Source of the DNA: Eleginops maclovinus
Lineage: Eukaryota > Chordata > Actinopteri > Perciformes > Eleginopidae
DNA: 64,000 nucleotides
Direction: 5' to 3'
NCBI RefSeq assembly: GCF_036324505.1
Contig: NC_086363.1
Coordinates: 14,694,153 to 14,758,152, forward strand
Below, piece after piece: positions 42,721-64,000 of this stretch (position 1 is its first letter; each line of letters starts with the position of its first letter). The notes under the pieces are model-generated. The model saw only the letters and a list, made by a program, of their open reading frames with translations, did no database searches and was not told the DNA's origin. The position numbers were made by a program, and so were the translations under genes.

Positions 42721-45271
42721 AAAAGTCCCCACAGTCACAATATATTTAAAATGATTGAATGGTTGCTAAATGTACTACAATTGGAGGGATCACGCAGCTT
42801 CTAGTGTCTTAGTATAAAGGAAAGAAAATGGATACCAGTTATTATTTGGGTGATAAAATGGGAGGATATTTTAGTTTGGGCAAGCATGTTATTTCAGTTG
42901 CAAAGCACAAGGCATACAAGTCCCAGAACTGCTCTCTGCTGGTCTCTAGAGGATATAAAAGGAACTTTAAATGTACTTAAACTGTGAAAAAAACAACCTC
43001 ATTACTAACGTTTAAGTTTCTGGCTGCGACACAGTTAAGTGGTTAAAGAAAATGCACTTTTATTTGTATCTGGACCGTCCTTTCTTTACTGGTTAAATAC
43101 AACATCACAAGTAGCCACACCGAAGCTCATAGTGTTCGCCAGGGCAGCGTTAAACAACAACTTAGTCACAATTTCAACAGCTCTGTTGGTTGATCCAGGG
43201 CGATTCAGACCGTTTTCTTACAATATAATGAGAGAAAGTGAGGAGTACACTAAAAAAAGTGCTCAGTAAATGAACTGGTAAATTAATTTTTACCACTGGA
43301 TGAGTAGCTCACTTGTTTTATGGTTGGTGCAGCTATAGAGCTGCAACAATTATTTTTTTAAATAATCCATTAGATCTATAAAATGTCAGAAACTAGTCAA
43401 AAATGTATATCCCAGTTTCTCTTAGTACATGTGATGTCATCAAATGTTTTGTACCGTAAGTCAAAAACCCAAAGATATTCAGAATAAGATGACATTAAGA
43501 CAGTAGGAAATATCCATATTTGAGACTGGAAACAGCATTTTCTTTAGGTTTCGCAATTATCAAAATAGTTGGTGATTATTTCTGTCCCTTGACCAATTGT
43601 TGCTGCTCTATTCTGTCTGAAATGTTACATGTTCTTTTGAAATGGCATTCTTTTTCTGACACAAATAACATATTCCGAGTGATATGACACAAAATCCCTT
43701 GTTGCATTTAGCATCGTTCGTACTGATTGTTCTCAAGGTCTTCACACGCAGAGCCTTCCCTTCTGAATGCATTCCAAAAGAAGAGACTCAATCCCAATCA
43801 GCCAGGAGAGCAGCGAAGATAAACAAACGTTTAAAAAACAAATAACTACCACGACAGAGTTGTAGCTTTGCAGTGTTGGAAGCAGATGCCTCTGCCCCAT
43901 GTTTGGAGGAAACTGGATACCATTTGTAGTTTACAAAACCAAAATTAAAATGAGCAAATAATATATGTATTTACACATATCCACACATACAGAGTTTACA
44001 GCCATACATTAACAGACGTGTACACATAGATCTCCACATACATAGACAGTGCATGTACCTACCAAAAATAGTGTTTGGTGGTGAAATCTCAGTCACAGTT
44101 CACTCATCACTACAATCTACAGTCTCCAAAGTCACAGATGTGGGGCAAAATCTAATTCCTATATTGTTTGTGTGCTTTGACTGTAAGAGACTGTTCCCCA
44201 GCTGCAGAGCAGAAGTGCTACAAAGCAACATAGGCTACTTTACTGGGTATTATGGCAGTAGAGTTGGTTTCTCCCAGTCATCATAGAGGAACACTACAAG
44301 GCTGGAATAAAATGTTCAGTGTTGCTCAATTATATACAAAACATGTGGTAGAAATGAAGGAGTAGAATTCAACTCCAAGTATATTTTTTATCTAATTCCT
44401 ACAGTATTGAATGTCTCCTATGTACCTTTTAGTCCTAAATACCCCCACATTTTCATGTATACAACATAATTATTACTGTGACTTCACATTCAGACTGGCA
44501 TGACAGAAAGACAGAACTCCTAAAGCTGTTCATAAGGCTTTCCCAACAGTTGTTAATGTGGTTCACTTTTACAGTTGTCCTTCAGAAACACAGATGTTTA
44601 GCCGACTGGTTACCCGTGTTTTTAGTTTTTTTTGACAGGGAGAATTGAGGCGTGACGTTGGCCAGCAGACTCAATTGTCTATACGTGAAACAGACACTCG
44701 TGGAACACTATATCCCATAAGCTGCATTAACAAATCCATCCAATCACGTAACCCCTGATCAATGAGCCATTCAAACCACATGAGTGTCACTCGAACAGGT
44801 CTTCAAGTGACACGCCTGGCCTGGGGTTGAAGCAGACTTCATTTTTGCTCCACATTGATCATAAGGCTTCAATCAGGCCAAGTTTGCAATGCGAGTCTCT
44901 TGAAAGAAGCAGTGGGGACTTTTCTGCTATGTCAACAGATCTGGGAAAGTCCTTCAAAGACTACACTTTAAACCAAATGGAGTTGGGTTACACACAAACC
45001 TTTTTCCTCCAAGCTACGGACAAACGGTCTTTGTTGGGAAGCAAACAAAACGATCGGTGAGCCTTGTGGAATGGGATTTGGCCTGGCAGTGAAAACACAG
45101 TTTGATGACAAACCAAAGTCCAGTCTGCAGCCACTACTGAATATGCAATGTTACCAAGGAAACATCCTATGACACAGACAAAGAAAAACAGTGTTTAACA
45201 GACTGAGAAAGAAAAAGCGCAACATTATGTGACAGTAAAAAAGGATGTGATAATATCTGTGTGAGCGGTGC

Positions 45272-45343
45272 GACGGCTTGTTCCCTCAGAGTGAGTCCTC
45301 TCCGGTAACGGCTTTTGAACACACTCTTCATTCAAGCGATGCG
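45272..45343 (-). promoter_or_regulatory. SECIS element of selenoi (type 2-like)
   Basis: On the minus strand, the core ATGA (45,331-45,328) precedes a stem AGAGTGTGTTC. This pairs with GGACTCACTC(T) through GAGTG/CACTC and GTTC/GGAC with one U-U mismatch. The apical loop opens with AAAA (45,316-45,313), 11 nt after the core, the expected distance. The 3' strand of the core is TGAG (45,288-45,285), giving the non-Watson-Crick UGA/GA quartet. A 3-bp CCG/CGG mini-stem in the loop suggests the type 2 form. The lower helix GCTTG/CAAGC, and beyond it GCG/CGC, is also present. It lies about 1.08 kb after the TGA selenocysteine codon, in the 3' UTR, where it would recruit SBP2 and the Sec elongation factor. 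Confidence 0.85.
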
Positions 45344-46194
45344 CAACTGATCCTCAAACCATTGCCATGGCAACAGATTAACAAAATACTATCAAACATA
45401 TTAAAAATAAAATAACGAATCAGCATGAAGACACGACACGGTAGGGATAGCCGGGAGGCCAATGCTCCGTCAGAGGTCCAAGTGGAAAGGATATTAAAGG
45501 TCAGCGGTCACCCTGGTCAGTTCTTTCCCTGGTTAGTCACGATCCAACTCTGTTTACTCATGAGAACCGCCATCACAGAGCAGAACGTGGCATTAATTAG
45601 AGAGAAATGTATACAATGTTTCACAGGATTTATCCTCTTTTTTTAAGTTTCAATTCTGTTTGAAAATAAAATGCCCTAAACCCCTTAACACATACAGTAT
45701 ATATATATTTATAGCTTTTAACATTTATCGCTGGGATTCCAACTGAAAATTGTCCCATGATGAAGAAGGTGACAACCTTTAAACTCTAGACACAGCTCTG
45801 ATGTACGAGCCACAATTTACAGGTTTGAAAACAACACTACTTGAGGCATTCCTGTTAATATAATTAAACTTAAATGGCGTTTCCCCAAGGCATATTATAC
45901 ATTCATAATACTATGTGAGTGCAACTGTTAGTTTGTGTGTGGCTGTGTTTGTTTTTGAAATACCTGCCACCAGATATAAATTATCTGCATGGAAGCAGAG
46001 TATATGTGTGTGCATGTATGTGTTTGTGTGCATGTGTTTTCATGGCTCCTGTCCTCATGACTGAAGCACATTTCCGTAGGAAACAATTGCACCTCATTGG
46101 CTCAATCAAGTTAGCCAATCACCAATTACGGAAGCCAAAGCCCCTGGGTCCGCCTCCATCGCAGAGGCCAGAGTTTGGTTGGTTGGTTTGTTGG

Positions 46195-46196
<2 letters not shown>

Positions 46197-46246
<50 letters not shown>
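46197..46246. repeat. (GT)n microsatellite in the selenoi 3' UTR
   Basis: About 25 GT units between the selenoi stop codon (46,368) and its SECIS element, so present as CA repeats in the mRNA. Confidence 0.95.
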
Positions 46247-46247
<1 letters not shown>

Positions 46248-46367
46248 CAGGGACAGTGGAAACACAGTCCATTCCACTTGCAGTATCCTCATAGATGAAG
46301 GAGGCGAGGGGATGTGGTTTCCGTGGTGACGAGAGTGAAGTGTCGACAAGCAGAGGATGGGAGGAGC

Positions 46368-55610
<9,243 letters not shown>

Positions 55611-56138
55611 GGTGGTAACGTACAGTATGGCTCCAACGCGAGATAAATGGATATCTCTTCCTCTGGAAATGCAAAACCCCAACGTTAGCTGCCGTGTCGA
55701 AGTACCATCTAGCTTGGCCGATGTCGTTCACGCCGGGTGAGGTGATGTCGAAACATTTGAGCCACTCCTACGGAGCGCAAACATCCAGCTGCCCGGAGCT
55801 CATTACTGCCACCTCTGGCCTGGATGTTTTACATAAAAACATAAATAAATCAATCACATCCTGTCCAGTTCACAATGACATAATTTAAATTAATCATAAT
55901 GTCACCCAAAAAGTAATAGGGATAATAGTTGTTGATGTGTCCTGACCCTGTCCTGTCTTTGTTTAATTTGTGTTTAATGATCAGAGGTCCGCTTGAGACT
56001 GCTTCATATTTTCGATGCTCTTAAACGTGACGTGGCTTTCCCCTTCAACCGGAAGTAAGCGACTGATTTGCCTGTTTGATGCTGAGCAGCTGAAGTATCG
56101 CTTGAACCAAGAGTAAAAGCTCCATTTTAAGGCATAAT
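55611..56138. promoter_or_regulatory. Divergent promoter region of selenoi (-) and ost4 (+)
   Basis: The selenoi start codon (minus, 55,610) and the probable first exon of ost4 (plus, ending at the GTAAGT donor at 56,139) lie head to head within about 530 bp. It contains TGACGTGG, a CRE/ATF-like site at 56,028-56,035, and CCGGAAGT, an ETS/GABP-type site at 56,049-56,056, both typical of TATA-less housekeeping promoters. I see no TATA box. The transcription start sites are inferred, not seen. Confidence 0.55.
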
Positions 56139-56763
56139 GTAAGTAATAACATGAGTTTAAACTCATTGCGATATGTTTAATATTGTAGTTTATATCGAAG
56201 CTTCATATGGTTCCTATATTGATTAGTTTAGACAACGCTGCACTTGCACTAGTAGCTTACTAGCTAGGTTAACGTTACACGGATTTAGCCTTATTTCTTC
56301 GTTTTGGTTTAAAAACCATGTAATTCCTGACAAAGTAATGGTTACAAGAATATGTCGACGATATTCTGATTCATTTATAAAGTATGACTTTTCAGAATTC
56401 AGCGATTTCATGCGTTGTGTGGTCAGTGACAGGATCTAGTGCATGTCAGGTGTTAGCGTATAGCTATAAATGCTAGAGGTGTGTATGTTTTCATACATTT
56501 GATCTTGTATATAATTATTCCTATAAATTAAAGTGTACAATTTAACTTGAATGGATGGAATGTATGTAAGTGAATGACTGGAAGGCAATAGTTTGTATTT
56601 AAGTTTGTGGAATTGACACAGGTGATGCAAAGTAAAAATACCTGTATAGTAAACTAAGTAAAAGCATGAACACTCATTCGATCCTTAGCAGCTTTTACTC
56701 AAAGCCTATTGTACATGTTTGTAAGAAGGAAACAATATAAATATATCTACTATTAACCTCTAA

Positions 56764-57230
<467 letters not shown>

Positions 57231-57234
57231 CTAA

Positions 57235-58555
57235 ATGTTTGATACAGTCTCACGTTATTCTGCATGCACATTAGATACATCCTCAATGAGTTAATATATT
57301 GTGAAATAAATCAGTGTTGTCAAGATCATTGATTAGTACTTCAAGTTTGATTGAAGTTCCAACACAGTATTATATCAGTCACAGTATAAGTAATTTGGTA
57401 ACAATCAGTTAATATGTGAATGGGTTAAGATATTCTCAAAACATTTAAAAAGACACCTCCTGATACTAATTGCCTTACACAAAATATTTATATAATATGA
57501 ATATATATATATGTTAATAAAGAAAAGATTCCTACACTAAAAAAAATTGGAACAATGAGTTAAATACATGTATTATGTAAACAGATAACACAATTGTAAT
57601 AGGTTAGTTGAAAGCAATAACATTAAGTTTAAATAAAAAAACAATAGGTTCAACTTAATAATATTGCTTTTAACTAATCTAATACAATTATGGGGAACCT
57701 GTTTTCATAATCAATTTAATTAAAGTCACGTTACATTTTTTCAGTGTATATTTAGGTTCTGTGGAGCAAAAAGCCCTAAAGGAATGTGACAGTACTTTTA
57801 ATACACTTATTATATATTGTGTAAAACACTTGTGTAACTGGCTTTTAGGTACATGTGGAAAACAAATTAGAAGAGTGACAGTTTTCTGGTATTCTGGAGT
57901 AGATGCAGTCACTGCAAGGCTTTAACTGTAAAAATGTCCAATAAGGGTGAATATCTTTTATATGAAAAACACAAAGAACTTCTCTAATAACCACATTAAA
58001 ATACACACTTCACTCATGTTTCTAGTCATAATGGAAATACATAGTTATAAAAGGTGCGGCTGTGCTCATCAGACTGAATAAAAAGAGTACGTGGCTGACT
58101 AGAAATATTTACCAGTGCATTACAGTGTTGGTCAGAGTGCATTTAACTATTTTTTTTGGAGAGGGGACATCAGAAAGACAGGACTATAATTATAAAACAG
58201 ATATGTGATAGGATTTAAAGAGTTAAATGATGTTTCAAGTGTATGGATTCTTTGATAAGGAAGGTTTGAATCTCTCCCCTACCTTGGCAACTGTTGTGGT
58301 TTCACTGAGCAAGGCACTACACCTCCAGCTCCTACAGTAAAGCTGCCTATTGCCAGCTCCACAGTGTGATAATGTTACACATCTGAATAAATAATGTTAC
58401 ATATGTTTCATTGCACATTAAAGTGTCCTAAATAATCCTCCCACGATGACAGTGCACCCTCCTGATTTCTAGTTTTAAATGGTTTTGGTCACAATACAGT
58501 AAGTTAGGCTCAGCAAATACAGACATACAGGAGTGTCTCCTCTTCTGTGCAGTTC
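57235..58555. other. Intergenic/3' UTR interval between ost4 and the minus-strand gene
   Basis: AT-rich DNA. The right part should be the 3' UTR of the minus-strand gene whose stop codon is at 58,556. A SINE remnant is at 58,255-58,380. No further gene seen. Confidence 0.6.
58255..58380 (+). repeat. SINE remnant with CACTGAGCAAGGCACTACAC core
   Basis: GGTTTGAATCTCTC (58,263) resembles a decayed B box, followed about 30 bp later by CACTGAGCAAGGCACTACAC (58,303) and CTCCAGCTCC. The latter recalls the conserved CTGAGCAAGGCACTTAACCC core of fish SINEs. Confidence 0.6.
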
Positions 58556-61500
58556 TCAGGCTTCTCCACACAGGGTCACTGTCTCACACAGGTTCACAGT
58601 CTCAGGCAGGGGCAGCACTGGAGCGTCCTCTACCTTTGAAGACAACATCAAACAGTGAGAGACATTTGATTAATTCATGTTCAGCATCCGTTTCACTCTT
58701 ACATTAATTTGATTTGACAGTTTAATCTGTGTTCACCTCTTGCACTATCTCCTCCTTGTCGTGTGCGGTTTCTATAATAGTGTTTCCTTTGTAGCCGAGA
58801 CTCACGTCTGGGCTTTTTTTCATTAGTGCTTTAGAGGCCAGCTGCGTGTCACCATCATTTCCAGATACACCTGTAAAGGGAAATAAAAGGGATGTGAACT
58901 TGGTGTATAGTGGAAAGTTATAAAGCAGTGCCGAGAGAAGCCATTAAGTTATCTTCTGTAATGCTGTGACACTTGTTAATACTGGAGCCATATTGGTGGT
59001 TTAAGTATGAGGTATGTATGTACATTTCAGCATTGTGTGAATAGTGAATCCAAACCCTTTAACAGAACAAAGTCACACATTAAAGAGTGTTGTTTGGGGT
59101 GTTTTCCCTTTCCTGTAGTGTGTTATATTGTGGTTTTGCGCATGTAAATGGTCTGCAAAGGCCCAAATCCCAAAGTTCCTTCCAGAGAAAGATATTCTCC
59201 CACACACTTCAAACATCCAAACTACCTCTTTAAGAGCAAAGCAACGTGTTTGTGTATACATGCCTGACAGCGACAGGTGCCGATGGAGTCCAGGTCTAAG
59301 CAGCTTCCAGACCTTCATGGTGGCTGTCCCCATATCTTCTGATGAGACGGGGTTAATGCTGGTAGGGGATTTCGCAGGAGGGGTTTCAGTCGACCCCCCC
59401 CTCAGGATGGGGATACGGCTCAGGTGAGGTTGCAGCTCACACCTGGGGATAAAGAAAGGTTGATATTATTTTAATCATAGGAGGGATAAATGTTTAGTGG
59501 TGACAATGCAGATGTTACAGTTTAATCATAATTTCCTTCATTGTTTTGTACTGTTTTTGCTTTGTGTTTATGGACTGCTGCAGGAGTGCGGCCTAAAACC
59601 TGCAGGTTTTTTATGTTGTTTTTATATTAGAAACCTGGAATAAGTTCAGTGGTTGAAACAAGCTTTATAGAATTACCATTGGGTTTTACAACTTTAAACT
59701 TTAAATTAGGATGGTAAAAATTCTACTCCTGTTATTTTTAGATTAAGCTTTATGTAAAGTGGCTTAATGAGAGTAGAGATGTTGTTGGGGACATGAAATG
59801 TCACCAACCAAACACTGAAACTGAGTGGCTTAGTATTCTTGCAAACACTGGTTTAGTTTTAAAGCATAACATTATATTTTCACCTCTTGTGTTTGAATTT
59901 GTGCTTCAGGATTTTCAAAAGTTGTACTTATTTGTGATCATTTATTTCCTACCAAACTTCCAAGCATCTTTTGCTCTAAAATTAAATAGAAATGCCCACT
60001 TGGCTTTTTGAAATTACTGAAGCATTCTGTACCAACCCTAGTTGGACTTCTTCTTTTGATAAATAACGTTTCCTGTGCGTCTAAAAATCTCTAAGACACA
60101 TAGACAAAATAGACTCACTTGCTGAATTTGATGGAGGAAAGGATGTGATCAGGCCCCAGGTCTTTAGCCGTCTGTGACAGATGGAGACATCACGGTGAGT
60201 CTCACTGGTTACACAAGATATGAGGAGAATTTGAACGATCTAGAAAGGTCAGCTAACCTCTGTGCGCGCCTCTGGGGTGTGATGGGTGATTGTGAGAGCC
60301 CGGCATCCTTTCCCCATACGCCCAGGACGCATGGGGAAAGGTGTTCTGGACCAACCTGCCGAACTGGGTCCTCCACTCTGAAAGTCTGGGCAGCTGATGC
60401 CTGTTAACCACATGAAGGACATACAAATAAACAATAAAAACTGATGAGGGAAAGGAAAAGCAGTGGTTGGCAGATGAGTAACACAAAGATGAACACCGTG
60501 GTCATGCTAAACATTAACTTACATAGAGTACATAAATAGTGTGACTAAAAGAGCTTAAAATCTAATAGGAAAGAGGTTTGACTTCTTAGCAGTTTTGAGC
60601 GTTTATGGACAACGATAACCCACACAGACACAAACATAGTCGACAGACATTAGAGGAGCCACACACAGGAGTTGCTTCACAAAGGGATATTTTTTATTCC
60701 AGAGGTTAAACAGAGAGGCGGTAAAAGACAGCAGCACATTCAAGAAGGTGGTATTCTGTTACACAGACAAACACTTACTACCAGCCTTAGTCTGGTATAA
60801 AAGGTTAGCACCACTTTGAAGGAAACGGCACACTTCTCATGAGGAGTATAGAGCAGAAAGACCTGGTGAGAATAAGAATATGCATTCAGTGTTTCCACCT
60901 ACAGCTTTGTGTTATTAATAAAGATTTAAAAGCTTTAGGAGGGAAGCTTATAGGGAGTATTCCGTACTCTTTGGGACCCCCAGAGTCCAAAAGAGTATTA
61001 CATGTGCAGAAAGTGTTGTTTCAGTCGAACAATTCTCTTCCAGGCCTTTGTTACCTTTATTTTTTTAAACATATATACTTGACATCCCTGGCATCAGTTT
61101 AAGTTTCTGCATTATTAACTTATTGTTTTCTTTTGGGAAAAGGTAAAAAAAAAAAGTCCTAAAAATGCCCCAATATTAAACTGTTCAACCCAAAATCAAA
61201 AATGAACTGAAGTGCTATTCAACAGTGTAGATTGTTCTCGAGTGAGTTGTGGAGATATCAGTCGTAGAAATGTCAGCCCCTTTGAAATAACAAAACAAGA
61301 TGGAACTTGGATTGTGATGCTCAAATGGCCGAAAAAATACATTTAAAAAAACAAAAGACAAAATGTATTTTCCAGGAATATAATATGGATATCTCCAAAA
61401 ATCATTAACTCGCACCAAAACAGTTTAGATCTTCAAAAAAGCACTACAGGTTAACTGAACTGTTCCTTTAATGTCCAAATAATACTGCAGTTACAGAATA

Positions 61501-63457
61501 TATATTCTGCCTGTATACTTAAAAAACCCACAAGATAAAAGGTAAATTATCCCTTTTTTTCATTGCAACAACTTTCCCCAAAACTCAGACAAAGCAGACC
61601 AATCACAATATAATCCATAAAATAAAAATAAATATAAGCAGATCAACTAAAACCTACTGCCTACAACAGACACCAGAGCAAGGCACACTATAACTACAAG
61701 GTCACACAACACTGGAACAGAAGTATAGCGAGACAGGACCAGATAATCCAAATTAGTATCTATTGGATCCAATCTATATATGATCTGATTTACCTGCTGC
61801 TCATAAAGCCACTCAAAGGGCCTGTCCTAAAACACAAACCACTCGGATGAAAGCACACAAAGCTGAATTACAGACAAATACTATAATTCTACAAAGAATC
61901 TATGAAGCTCACAAAACAACAAGATATTTTCTAACATCTGCTAACCACAAAATACGTTAAACGTTGACCATTGACAGCCAACTAAATACCTGCCAGGTTC
62001 AACTTACTTTAGGAAACATACAAATGTGCTGGAATAAATAATGAGCAATGTTTTCTTCACCACTCTGACGAAACATGTAATAAAAGTGAATCGTATTAGA
62101 AAATTCTAAACATAGCGTCATCCAAAAGCTCCAAACAAACATTTGTATATGATATAGCTTGCTGTCAAACAGCTCCTTAAAGCTACTTTTTTAAATGTAT
62201 ATATATAAAGATTATCAGCGACGGGCAACATTAGGCTTCTGGCAGTACGCTACGCCGTGAACATCAGAATGTGAAATCTAATATGGACTGACAGTGGAAT
62301 GATACAGGTTTCAGCACTACCAAGGAAATGAATAATGAACAAAAAACAAAACCACAGTCTTTTCAACATAAAGGTGGTTTTCAGTCACAAAATTGACATT
62401 TAGTCTTAAAATCCATCAGTCCTTCTCTGAACTGACTCCAGATATGTGTTCAGATTGCTTTACATGAACATTACAAAGCAAAATACAAATACACTGAAGA
62501 AAGAAGTAGGGATGTTTTCGCCACACTTTGTTCCTCAAGTCCTCAAGAATTAAATAGAAACAATAAATAATCAAAAATGTATGTGCAATATGGCAAAAGT
62601 ATCTCATTCAAAAGCTCTTTTTAAACAGCTACCATTAAAACAGAAACCGTTTAAAAATAAGAAATGTTATGAAAAGCCCTGGCTATTCCCCAAATATCAG
62701 CACAGTAACATGGTATTTTTTGCAACGTATATAATAATATATTATATTTCTATTATTAATGTGTGCCACAGATACTACTGTATGTTCCCCAAGTCCTGGG
62801 AGAAAATGGAGATTATGAGGCCAAGAAACGCTCTTGCTTGATTTATGGTTTGTATAAAATAATGCAACTTTTTTTTCACAACTGAGATTCTAGAAATGCG
62901 GGCACTCAAGTGTTATATCCATCCTAAAGATGCTAATAAGGTAGAAACATGTTCTTACACTATTGAAGCCCTGAGAGGCAGGTGATATGAATGTTTTCTC
63001 TCCTCTGATTTAAGGTGAAAAAAAGTGTTTTGTTTGGATAATCTTTGAAACTTCCCTAAATGTATAAATTCTTTCAAATTAAATGAATCTGGAGAATATA
63101 TTAATTTAAACCATTGAGGAGTGGTGCACTTAAAGATTAAGAATGACCTGGCAACACTTTTTTTTCTCTGCCTGTTTTTTTGTTTTTGTTTTTTGTGTGT
63201 ACCTGCCTGGGGACAGCAGATGGAAATTAGAGAAATATGGCATAAATCCTCTCTTCTCTTTTTAAGATGAATGCATTTTTATGCATGGTCCTTCTTTAAT
63301 AAAAATATACGAACCTAAAACATGGTAGAGTATTATTTTTCTAATGTCTCACACTCACCTCTCAGAGCTTTCTGATTCAACAGAGAGGTTCAGAATGAAA
63401 ACAATGATACATGTATTTAAGGAACATTTTTGAATTGTTAGCACCAGTTTCAGATGT

Positions 63458-63503
<46 letters not shown>

Positions 63504-64000
63504 AAGGTCAAGCAGTAATTTGCGCTTGTTGTGACCCACAGTACTTGGAGTGTCAGGCAGACCTGTAAATACAGTCTCTGAATATAGCTCCTAACACCTT
63601 GTCTGGTACTCCAAGCTTTTTTAAGAGCTCACACTCACTCAGCAACACAAACCTATGCCAAAGCTCTCAGAGGTCAGGTCAGATAGAGTCCTGTGTGGAC
63701 CCCGCTGGAGAGTTAGGGGGCGCTGGGAGGCCCTGAAGGAGCAGGGGGCTCAGTTTGGAGAGCAGCCCGGGGTGGGGCAGAGCCTGCAGGGAGGGGAGCA
63801 AGGTGGAGAGGCTGGGGGGCTGGAGGGAGTACAGACCTGTCATAGTGACGGAGGCCGGGAGGGGACAGGAGCCCGCCGCACACACCGAGGAAGATGAGGA
63901 CGAGGAGGAGGAAGGGGGTGAGGCGGGGGGGCGGGAGGGTGCGTGGCTATTGCTGGGAGATCGTAGGATGGAGCGGTGGTGGGGGGGGCGTCTCTTCTCC
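58556..64000 (-). CDS. 3' part of a minus-strand gene, tentatively agbl5 (CCP5)
   Basis: The gene runs off the right edge. Coding exons: 64000-63837 (partial), 60400-60258, 60171-60119, 59442-59264, 58870-58737, 58633-58556. Phases match at every junction and give a C-terminal stretch of about 217 residues ending TVTLCGEA-stop (TGA 58,558-58,556). The tail is disordered: a Ser-run and Pro-rich part (RSILRSPSNSHAPSRPPASP), then basic and acidic parts with no domain I can name. The agbl5 call rests on synteny: in humans AGBL5, a tubulin-deglutamylating cytosolic carboxypeptidase with a long disordered C-terminus, lies tail to tail with OST4, as here. The catalytic domain would lie beyond the window, so the identity is inference. 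The intron after exon 59442-59264 uses a GC donor. Confidence 0.6.
59080..59235 (+). repeat. Dispersed repeat, family A, copy 3
   Basis: CCCTTTCCTGTAGTGTGTTA at 59,106 and ATGTAAATGGTCTGCAAAGG at 59,143 match the reverse complement of copy 2 near 17.3 kb almost exactly. It lies within 30 bp of the GC donor of the agbl5-like gene, in the intron. Confidence 0.7.
61175..61475. repeat. Dispersed repeat, family C, copy 2
   Basis: Starts TTAAACTGTTCAACCCAAAA and ends GAACTGTTCCTTTAA, giving roughly inverted termini. Internally it has TTGTGATGCTCAAATGGCC and AGCACTACAGGTTAACTG, shared with the copy at 53.15-53.70 kb. Confidence 0.6.
63457..63500. repeat. (CA)n microsatellite
   Basis: About 22 CA units. 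Confidence 0.97.

Larger units (their letters stand above)
39017..43000. other. Intergenic DNA between the LINE fragment and the selenoi 3' side
   Basis: I see no gene. Recognisable content is two tRNA-like SINE remnants (40,555 and 41,040) and an AT-rich minisatellite (42,395-42,720). Confidence 0.6.
60401..63836 (-). other. Large intron of the agbl5-like gene
   Basis: A 3.4-kb AT-rich intron between exons 63837 and 60400. It holds a family C repeat (61,175-61,475) and a (CA)n tract (63,457-63,500). No nested gene seen. Confidence 0.55.

Noticed and set aside
46119..46367. A second SECIS candidate (ATGAGGATACTGC, with an AGTGGAA/TTTCCACT stem) closer to the selenoi stop
   Set aside because: The apical loop lacks the required adenines and the GA core on the 3' side does not pair; the element at 45,272-45,343 meets every criterion.

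Overview
The window is vertebrate nuclear DNA, most probably from a teleost fish. Coding sequence sits in short exons with GT-AG introns. Long (CA)n/(GT)n microsatellites are very dense. Several dispersed repeats look like families common in fish genomes, there is a 5'-truncated L2-type LINE, and the proteins are typical of vertebrates. Everything here was read by eye, with no alignments. Gene models rest on splice sites, on reading-frame phases that close exactly across introns, and on recalled family sequences.

Layout. Positions 1-23,200 contain no gene I can support; they hold microsatellites, three dispersed repeats and two strong hairpins. Positions 23,585-35,222 (+) carry an 11-exon gene for a HUNK-like serine/threonine kinase (774 residues in my model). 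Its sixth intron holds a complete-looking 1.97-kb DNA transposon (29,937-31,904). That element has 14-bp terminal inverted repeats, 8-bp target-site duplications of hAT type, and an intact spliced gene for an unrecognised 218-residue protein instead of a transposase. Positions 35,223-43,000 are intergenic, with an L2 LINE fragment (37,860-39,016), tRNA-like SINE remnants and an AT-rich minisatellite.

Positions 55,610-46,368 (-) carry selenoi (ept1), the selenoprotein ethanolamine phosphotransferase, in 10 coding exons and 399 residues. It includes an in-frame TGA selenocysteine codon at 46,412-46,410 and a convincing SECIS element about 1.08 kb downstream (45,343-45,272). Divergent from it is ost4 (+), encoding a 37-residue oligosaccharyltransferase subunit (56,827-56,940). 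Downstream of ost4, tail to tail, is the 3' part of a minus-strand gene (64,000-58,556), tentatively agbl5 from its position and the character of its C-terminal tail.

The genes do not form one pathway. SELENOI (phosphatidylethanolamine synthesis) and OST4 (N-glycosylation) both act in the endoplasmic reticulum membrane and may share a promoter region. The most unusual items are the transposon with its non-transposase gene, the Sec codon plus SECIS pair, and a GC-AG intron in the agbl5-like gene.
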